NCBI GenBank assembly: GCA_965213645.1
Contig: CBDBZX010000002.1
Coordinates: 496,001 to 560,000 of the forward strand
Reading direction: 5' to 3'
Origin: CBDBZX01 sp965213645
GTDB taxonomy: Bacteria > Deinococcota > Deinococci > Deinococcales > Trueperaceae
Length of the DNA: 64,000 nucleotides
Shown: positions 57,937 to 64,000 of the stretch, piece after piece
Layout of the letters: each line of letters opens with the position of its first letter
Position numbering within the stretch: position 1 is the first letter of the stretch
Position numbers and translations under genes: made by a program
Notes under the pieces: generated by a model
Told to the model about the DNA's origin: nothing
The model's database searches: none
Seen by the model: only the letters and a program-made list of their open reading frames with translations

Positions 57937-60878
57937 AGCAGATAGCTCAACCCTCGAGCCGAAGCACATACAGGGACTATCCGCTAGGGCGTCCCTTGCA
58001 CACCTTCATCGAGGCGCAAGCCGTCCGCACGCCCGAGGCGGTCGCCGCAACGTTTGAGGATGAAGCGCTGAGCTACGCCGAGTTGAACGCTCAAGCCAAC
58101 CAGCTCGCACGGCACTTGCAAAGTTTAGGTGTCGGCCCTGACGTGCTGGTGGGGGTATGCCTCGAGCGCTCCTTGGAGATGGTCGTCGGGCTCCTCGCTG
58201 TTCTCAAAGCAGGAGGCGCTTACGTCCCTATCGACCCCGGTTATCCCGAGGACCGTATTGCGTTTATGTTGGGGGACGCAGACCCGCCCGTGTTGCTGAG
58301 TCAGAAGCGTTTAGGGGGCACGCTTCCGACTCACCATGCAAAAACACTCTACCTAGACACGGGCTGGGCTGAGGCCGAAAGCAGCGAACCCTTGAACACC
58401 GAGCTGACGCCCGAGAATCTCGCCTACGTCATCTATACCTCCGGCTCGACCGGGCAACCCAAAGGGGCGGTGAACCCACACCGGGGGGTTGTCAACCGCC
58501 TGCTCTGGATGCAAGAGGCGTACGGCATCGGTCCCGGCGACGCTGTGCTGCAAAAGACGCCCTTTAGCTTCGACGTGTCGGTGTGGGAGTTTTTCTGGCC
58601 TTTGATGACGGGCGCACGCTTGGTCGTCGCCAAACCTGACGGCCACAAGGACGCCAACTACATGGCGAATCTCATCCAACGAGAAGGCGTGACGGTCATG
58701 CACTTCGTACCGTCGATGCTCTATCTATTTTTGGAAGAAGCGAATTTAGGCAAGCGCTGCAAGAGTCTGAAGCACGTAGTGTGTAGCGGTGAGGCGCTGC
58801 CGTTTGACTTGCAAGAGCGATTCTTTGCCAAGATTGACGCGCAGCTTCACAACCTATACGGCCCGACTGAAGCGGCGGTGGACGTAACCCACTGGACGTG
58901 CCGCAAGGATAGCCTGGAGCGTGTGGTGCCGATTGGCTACCCGGTTGCCAACACGCAGATTCATATTTTAGACGAGGCGCACAATCCTGTTTCTGACGGT
59001 CAAGAGGGAGAACTCCACATCGGCGGGGTACAGGTCGCGCGGGGCTATCACAAGCGCCCTGAGTTGACGGCGGAGCGCTTTATCCCCGACCCGTTCAGCG
59101 AAGACCCGGACGCACGCCTTTACAAAACAGGTGATCTCGCCCGCAGGCGGGGCGACGGTGCCATTGAGTTTTTAGGGCGCAGCGACTTTCAGGTCAAGCT
59201 GCGCGGCTTTCGCGTCGAACTCGGCGAAATTGAGGCGGTGCTGAATAGCTTTGGGGGCGTTAAGCAGTCGGTTGTGGTCGCGCAGGAGCGTGCCGGGGAG
59301 ATGCGCCTGGTCGCTTACCTTGTTTGGCAGAGAGGGGTCCCGCAGAAAGAGCCCGCCTCACGCAGCGAGCTGAACCGCTTCTTAGAAGCGAAATTACCCA
59401 ACTACATGGTGCCAGCGGTTTTCGTGAACCTGAGCGAACTTCCTCTAAGCCCTAACGGTAAGGTCGACCGCGAGCGTTTACCCGAGCCGACGCGCCAGCG
59501 TCCTGACGTAGAGAGAGCCTACGCCCCGCCGCGTAACGACCTAGAGCGGTTTTTGACCCGGCTATGGGCACAGACGTTGGACTTAGAGCGCGTGGGTATC
59601 TATGACAAGTTCTTCGAGCTAGGCGGCAGCTCTTTACAAGCAGCGCAGTTCGTCAACCGGCTCCAGAAAGAGTTAGGCGAGTTTATCTACATCGTCACGA
59701 TCTTTGGAGCGCCCTCAGTCGCTGAGTACACAGCGATGCTGAAAAGAGACTACGCCGGTGCCGTAGCGAAGCGTTTCGGTGGGACTGTTATACCACAAAC
59801 ATCGCGGATAGCGAAGCGTTCTCGGGGTGTGCCGGTGGGCGTGACAGCGCAGAAGCTTAGGGACTTTCAGAAGGTCATCCCCAAGCTCGAGTTACGCACG
59901 GAAGAGGGTCCTAAAAACCCTCCCGCTATCTTTATCCTCGCCCCCCCGCGCTCCGGCACAACCCTGCTGCGTGTGATGCTAGCGGGACACCCTAAGCTCT
60001 TTGCGGCGGCTGAGTTGCAACTTCTGTCTTTCAATACCTTAGCAGAGCGCAAGGAAGCCTTTACAGGTAAGTTCAGTTTGTGGCTCGAGGGCACCCTACG
60101 TGCCGTCATGGAGTTACAAAACTGCGACGCGGATGAAGCCAGACGCACCATGGCGGACTTTGAAGCGCGGCTCAGCACCAAAGACTTCTACCGCGTCATC
60201 CAAACGTGGGTGGGCGAGCGTATCTTAGTCGACAAGTCACCGCACTACGCTCTCGATCCTGGAAGTCTTAACAAAGCTGAGCGAGACTTTGACAGCGCCC
60301 TATACATTCACCTCACCCGCCACCCCTACGCCTCCACCAAATCCTTCGAGAACTACCACATGGACCAGGTACTCTACCTCAACGAACACGACTTCGGCGC
60401 ACGCAACTTGGGCGAGATGGTCTGGACACAGAGCCACGCGAACGTCCTCACTTTTTTGCAGGATATTCCCCACGAGCGCCAGTTACGGCTACGCTACGAG
60501 GACTTAGTCGCTGAACCCGAATCTCTAATGCAGGCGCTGTGTGAACGCTTCGGGCTCGAGTACCACCCCGCGCTCATTAACCCCTACGGGGATATTGACC
60601 AGAAGATGACCGACGGGCTTTACAAAGACTCGACGCCTATGGGAGACACACACCTGCTCGAGCGCCGCAGCATCGACGCGGGAGCAGCCGACACGTGGCG
60701 CGGGGTCGAAAGCGATAACTTCTTGAGCGAACCCACCTGGCAGGTTGCTGAGACGTTGGGGTATGCGAGACCAGAGCCGTCCAGTCAGGCGGAGGTAGCT
60801 AACACTTCTACCAACACGTCTAAACGCCATTCACTCGAGCGCCAACGCCAGCTACGGCAACGTCGCCGCAGGTCTTGA
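57933..60878 (+). CDS. NRPS: adenylation-PCP-sulfotransferase
   Basis: 981 residues. Adenylation domain about 20-520: YVIYTSGSTGQPKGAVNPHR (A3), FDVSVWEFFWPLM (A4), NLYGPTEAAVDVTHW (A5), YKTGDLARRRGDGAIEFLGR (A7/A8), NGKVDRERLP (A10 Lys). The visible specificity residues (D,V,W,H,V,S,L,V,D,K) differ by one from the EntF serine code. PCP about 530-600 with Ser-567 in LGGSSLQ. From about 660 a PAPS sulfotransferase domain: FILAPPRSGTTLLRVMLAGH and HLTRHPYASTKSF. No condensation or thioesterase domain. Confidence 0.93.
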   Translation: MKQIAQPSSRSTYRDYPLGRPLHTFIEAQAVRTPEAVAATFEDEALSYAELNAQANQLARHLQSLGVGPDVLVGVCLERSLEMVVGLLAVLKAGGAYVPIDPGYPEDRIAFMLGDADPPVLLSQKRLGGTLPTHHAKTLYLDTGWAEAESSEPLNTELTPENLAYVIYTSGSTGQPKGAVNPHRGVVNRLLWMQEAYGIGPGDAVLQKTPFSFDVSVWEFFWPLMTGARLVVAKPDGHKDANYMANLIQREGVTVMHFVPSMLYLFLEEANLGKRCKSLKHVVCSGEALPFDLQERFFAKIDAQLHNLYGPTEAAVDVTHWTCRKDSLERVVPIGYPVANTQIHILDEAHNPVSDGQEGELHIGGVQVARGYHKRPELTAERFIPDPFSEDPDARLYKTGDLARRRGDGAIEFLGRSDFQVKLRGFRVELGEIEAVLNSFGGVKQSVVVAQERAGEMRLVAYLVWQRGVPQKEPASRSELNRFLEAKLPNYMVPAVFVNLSELPLSPNGKVDRERLPEPTRQRPDVERAYAPPRNDLERFLTRLWAQTLDLERVGIYDKFFELGGSSLQAAQFVNRLQKELGEFIYIVTIFGAPSVAEYTAMLKRDYAGAVAKRFGGTVIPQTSRIAKRSRGVPVGVTAQKLRDFQKVIPKLELRTEEGPKNPPAIFILAPPRSGTTLLRVMLAGHPKLFAAAELQLLSFNTLAERKEAFTGKFSLWLEGTLRAVMELQNCDADEARRTMADFEARLSTKDFYRVIQTWVGERILVDKSPHYALDPGSLNKAERDFDSALYIHLTRHPYASTKSFENYHMDQVLYLNEHDFGARNLGEMVWTQSHANVLTFLQDIPHERQLRLRYEDLVAEPESLMQALCERFGLEYHPALINPYGDIDQKMTDGLYKDSTPMGDTHLLERRSIDAGAADTWRGVESDNFLSEPTWQVAETLGYARPEPSSQAEVANTSTNTSKRHSLERQRQLRQRRRRS

Positions 60879-60902
60879 AAAGAGCTAAGTTTTAGGAGCA
60901 TT

Positions 60903-63900
60903 ATGAACGACGTCACGAATCAGTTACCAGCGCGCGAAGAGATCGCCATCGTCGGCATGGCGGGGCGCTTTCCGGGCGCGAACAGTGTAACAGCGTTTTG
61001 GGAGAACTTGAAAAACGGCGTCGAGTCGATCCGACCCTTCACGACCGAAGAGCTGAGAGCGGCTGGCGTGACCGAGGAGACCCTGAAGCACCCCGACTTT
61101 GTCAACGCTGGGGCGGTGATGGACGACCCCGAGGCGTTCGACGCCGGCTTTTTCGGGATGAGTCCGCGCGAGGCGGAGATTACCGACCCGCAGCACCGCG
61201 TCTTTCTGGAGTGCGCCTGGGAAGCGTTAGAACACGCAGGCTACGACCCTGAACGCTATGAGGGGCTTATCAGCGTTTTTGGAGGCGTTGCGCCGAACAC
61301 GTATTTTCAGAAGAACTTGACGACGCATGGGGACTTGCTCGAGACCCTCGGCAATTACCCCGTCATGATCGGCAACGAGCGCGAGTACGCACTCACGCGG
61401 GTCGCCTTTAAGCTCAACTTGACAGGTCCCAGCTTCAGCGTCAACACCGCCTGCTCCACCTCGGGCGTGGCGCTGCACCTCGCCTGCCAGAGCTTGCTGA
61501 GCGGCGAGTGTGATTTAGCATTAGCAGGCGGGGCGCGGATACGGGTGCCGCTAAGTGCAGGCTATCTTTACCAGCAAGACGGCATCCTTTCGCCTGACGG
61601 CAAGTGCCGCGCTTTCGACGCCGAGGCGCGCGGTACGGTCATCGGGAGTGGCGCTGCCCTTTTGGTCCTGAAACGTCTTTCCGACGCGTTGGAGGAGGGC
61701 GACACCGTTCACGCCGTCGTCAAGTCCACCGCCGTCAACAATGACGGGGCGCACAAGGTCGGTTTTACCGCGCCGAGCGTGCAGGGGCAGGCGGCGGTCA
61801 TCGCCGAGGCGCACGCCTTAGCAGACATCACGGCGGACACGGTCGGCTACGTCGAGGCGCACGGCACCGCCACGTCGCTCGGCGACCCCATCGAGGTCGC
61901 CGCCTTGACCCAAGCGTTTAGGGAGACGACCGACGAGCGCGGCTACTGCCCCATCGGCTCGGTCAAGACCAACATCGGTCATCTAGACGCGGGCGCAGGG
62001 GCGGCGGGCATCATCAAAACGGTCATGGCGCTCCAAAATGGCGTGATTCCGCCGAGCCTCAATTTCGAAAAGCCTAACCCGCAGATCGACTTCGCTAACA
62101 GCCCCTTCTACGTCAACGACAAACTCCGCGAGTGGTCGGCAAACGGTACGCCGCGCCGCGCTGGGGTAAGTACCTTTGGGCTGGGCGGCACCAACGCACA
62201 CATTGTTTTAGAAGAGGCTCCTGAGCCCGAGTCCCCTGACCCCAGTCGTCCCTACCAGCTTCTTTTGCTCTCCGCCAGGAGTGAAGAGGCGCTCGAGAGA
62301 GCCACCACCAACCTAGCTGACCACATAGCAGCACACCCAGAGCAAGCCTTAGCTGACGTCGCCTACACCCTGCAAGTAGGCAGGCGCGGGTTTAGGCACC
62401 GCCGCGTCTTAGTTACCAGCGATACCGAGGATGCGGTGAACACCCTGCGCGAGCGTACCCCCCGGCGCATCCTCACAGGAGAACAACCCGAGGGAGAGCG
62501 TAGCGTCGCCTTTATGTTCCCCGGCGGCGGTGCCCAGCACGTCAACATGGCGCTCGACATCTACCAGCACGAGCCCCTGTTTCGCCACTGGGTGGATACC
62601 TGCGCGGAAAAGCTAGAACCCTCCATAGGACTTGACTTGCGTACTTTGCTGTTTCCCGAAGCGGGCAAAGAGGAGGCGGCGCAGGCACGACTCGAGCAAC
62701 CCTCGCTAGCCCTGCCGACCCTGCTGAGTGTCGAATACGCCTTGTCGCAACTGTGGATGTCGTGGGGCGTTCAACCTGCCGCCGTCATCGGGCACAGCGC
62801 CGGGGAGTACGCGGCGGCGTGTTTGGCTGGGGTCATCTCATTGGACGACGCGCTCGCCATCGTCACCAAACGCGGGCAGCTTTTCGAGACGTTACCCGAC
62901 GGCTCCATGCTGAGCGTGCCGCTCTCGGTCGCCGAGGTCGAGCCTTTCATGAGCGCTGACCTGTCAGTTGCAGCGGTCAACCGCCCGGACATGTGCGTCG
63001 TCTCCGGTCCTACGGGTTCGGTTGACGCGCTCGCGGCGACCTTAGACGAACACGACTTCGACGCGAACAGGTTGCACATCTCGGTTGCGGCGCACTCCGA
63101 CTTGGTCGAGCCTATCTTAGAAGAGTTTGGCGCGTTCCTAAAAGATATCGACTTCAACGCGCCGACCCTCCCTTACGTCTCGAACGTGACCGGCACGTGG
63201 GCAGACGCGGACGAGGTACAAACCGCGACCTATTGGGTGGAGCACCTGCGCCAGACCGTGCGTTTTTCGGATGGGTTGGAAACGCTATGCGAACGCCCCG
63301 ACTTGGCTTTGCTCGAGGTCGGACCCGGTCAAGCCCTGAGCGCTTTCGCGCGGCACCATCCGGCTCGAGACGCCGCACAAGCCGCTGTTCCCTCGTCGCG
63401 CCACCCCCGCGAGAACGTGCCTGACTTAGCCTTTATCCTGAGTAGTCTGGGGCGCTTGTGGCAGGCGGGCGTGGAGATCGATTGGCGAGGCTTTTACGCC
63501 GAGGAGCGCCGCCAACGCGTCCCTCTGCCCAGCTACCCTTTCGAGCGGCAGCGCTATTGGCTCGAGCCCCAACCCCTGACCCCTACCTTACCCGCTCCGC
63601 CATCTACCCCCACGCCATCTCAAAACGCAGGCGCTCAGGCTACCCCGACGCCCTCTGCGGAGAGGACACACCATGTTCAAGCCAACCCGACACCTGACAG
63701 CCGACCCCTCATGAGTGCGCCTGCCACACCCCGGACGAGCCGCAAAGACCGCGTCATCCAGGAGCTCAAAGAAATCCTCTCCGAACTGAGCGGGCTAGCG
63801 CCTGAGGAGATGGAGACGGAGGTGAGTTTTTTAGAGCTGGGCTTCGACTCGCTGATGCTCACGCAGGCGAACAGCAGCTTCCGCAAGGCGTTAGGGGTCA

Positions 63901-64000
63901 AGGTGTCGTTCCGACAGTTGTTAGAGGACGCCGCTACGCTGAGCGCCCTGGCTGACTTTATCGAGCCGCAGCTTGCGCCCGACCTATTCGCCGAGCCTGA
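60903..64000 (+). CDS. Type I polyketide synthase, KS-AT-ACP, 3' end beyond window
   Basis: 1032 codons are visible and the frame is open at the edge. Ketosynthase about 12-430 with VNTACSTSGVALHL (Cys-184), VEAHGTATSLGDP (His-320) and SVKTNIGHLDAGAG. Acyltransferase about 535-830 with FMFPGGGAQHVNM and GHSAGEYAAA (Ser-632); the substrate motif region reads SVAAHSDLVEP, not a clear malonyl or methylmalonyl code. After a Pro/Thr-rich linker, ACP about 950-1025 with FLELGFDSLMLTQ (Ser-983). GFDSL-type ACPs of this kind often precede a fused aminotransferase domain. Follows the NRPS by 24 bases. Confidence 0.95.
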   Translation, partial: MNDVTNQLPAREEIAIVGMAGRFPGANSVTAFWENLKNGVESIRPFTTEELRAAGVTEETLKHPDFVNAGAVMDDPEAFDAGFFGMSPREAEITDPQHRVFLECAWEALEHAGYDPERYEGLISVFGGVAPNTYFQKNLTTHGDLLETLGNYPVMIGNEREYALTRVAFKLNLTGPSFSVNTACSTSGVALHLACQSLLSGECDLALAGGARIRVPLSAGYLYQQDGILSPDGKCRAFDAEARGTVIGSGAALLVLKRLSDALEEGDTVHAVVKSTAVNNDGAHKVGFTAPSVQGQAAVIAEAHALADITADTVGYVEAHGTATSLGDPIEVAALTQAFRETTDERGYCPIGSVKTNIGHLDAGAGAAGIIKTVMALQNGVIPPSLNFEKPNPQIDFANSPFYVNDKLREWSANGTPRRAGVSTFGLGGTNAHIVLEEAPEPESPDPSRPYQLLLLSARSEEALERATTNLADHIAAHPEQALADVAYTLQVGRRGFRHRRVLVTSDTEDAVNTLRERTPRRILTGEQPEGERSVAFMFPGGGAQHVNMALDIYQHEPLFRHWVDTCAEKLEPSIGLDLRTLLFPEAGKEEAAQARLEQPSLALPTLLSVEYALSQLWMSWGVQPAAVIGHSAGEYAAACLAGVISLDDALAIVTKRGQLFETLPDGSMLSVPLSVAEVEPFMSADLSVAAVNRPDMCVVSGPTGSVDALAATLDEHDFDANRLHISVAAHSDLVEPILEEFGAFLKDIDFNAPTLPYVSNVTGTWADADEVQTATYWVEHLRQTVRFSDGLETLCERPDLALLEVGPGQALSAFARHHPARDAAQAAVPSSRHPRENVPDLAFILSSLGRLWQAGVEIDWRGFYAEERRQRVPLPSYPFERQRYWLEPQPLTPTLPAPPSTPTPSQNAGAQATPTPSAERTHHVQANPTPDSRPLMSAPATPRTSRKDRVIQELKEILSELSGLAPEEMETEVSFLELGFDSLMLTQANSSFRKALGVKVSFRQLLEDAATLSALADFIEPQLAPDLFAEP

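Overview
The window looks chromosomal, from a diderm, moderately GC-rich bacterium, most plausibly a member of the Deinococcota near Trueperaceae. That placement is inference. It rests on a complete System I (Ccm) cytochrome c maturation operon, a short ArgA-like acetyltransferase, several genes whose -10 box sits directly in front of the start codon (leaderless style), and overall gene style. The palindrome CTCGAG is strongly over-represented on the whole window, in genes and between them.

Layout. 1-3.7 kb: the end of tgt, then small accessory genes: DUF4926 and DUF6883 genes, HigA with a HigB stub, and an RHH antitoxin without a toxin. 3.7-10.4 kb: ordinary housekeeping and stress genes (proC, VanZ-like, methylmalonyl-CoA epimerase, cupin, CBS, methyltransferase), a ThsB-like TIR protein, an ArgA-like GNAT and a peptidoglycan-binding lipoprotein. 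10.8-19.3 kb: a minus-strand operon ccdA-ccmABCDEFGHI ending in a Rieske protein; ccmF carries a frameshift. 19.4-25.4 kb: a CapD/PglF-type nucleotide-sugar dehydratase, a DegT aminotransferase, a VOC protein and an orphan DUF433.

25.9-34.3 kb is a surface-fibre locus that I cannot match to a named system. It has an approx. 1000-residue beta-rich outer-membrane, usher-like protein, a chaperone-like protein, a two-domain putative tip protein, and three intact plus one broken paralogous fibre subunits. Two of the subunit genes, and a secreted pectate lyase 4-5 kb away, are preceded by four copies of a 73-76-nt RNA motif. The copies share a covarying pseudoknot-like fold; two are followed by intrinsic terminators and one abuts the ribosome binding site. 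I recognise no known riboswitch class, and this is the best candidate for something undescribed.

34.5-36.1 kb: tRNA-Lys, tRNA-Glu and tRNA-Val, followed by a wreck of mobile DNA (IS701-like transposase head fused in frame to an internally deleted tyrosine integrase) and a VapB gene with a truncated VapC.

36.1-56.8 kb is a surface-polysaccharide cluster: a Wzz/BY-kinase, three secreted pectate-lyase-like proteins, a PglK-like flippase, three sulfotransferases, a polymerase/ligase, four GT4 glycosyltransferases, an asparagine-synthase-like amidotransferase, a PglC-like initiating transferase, and two gene remnants. Together they suggest a sulfated, possibly uronamide-containing exopolysaccharide with its own trimming lyases. 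57.5-64.0 kb starts an NRPS-PKS operon: a Ser-type adenylation-PCP-sulfotransferase protein, then a type I PKS (KS-AT-ACP) that runs off the window.
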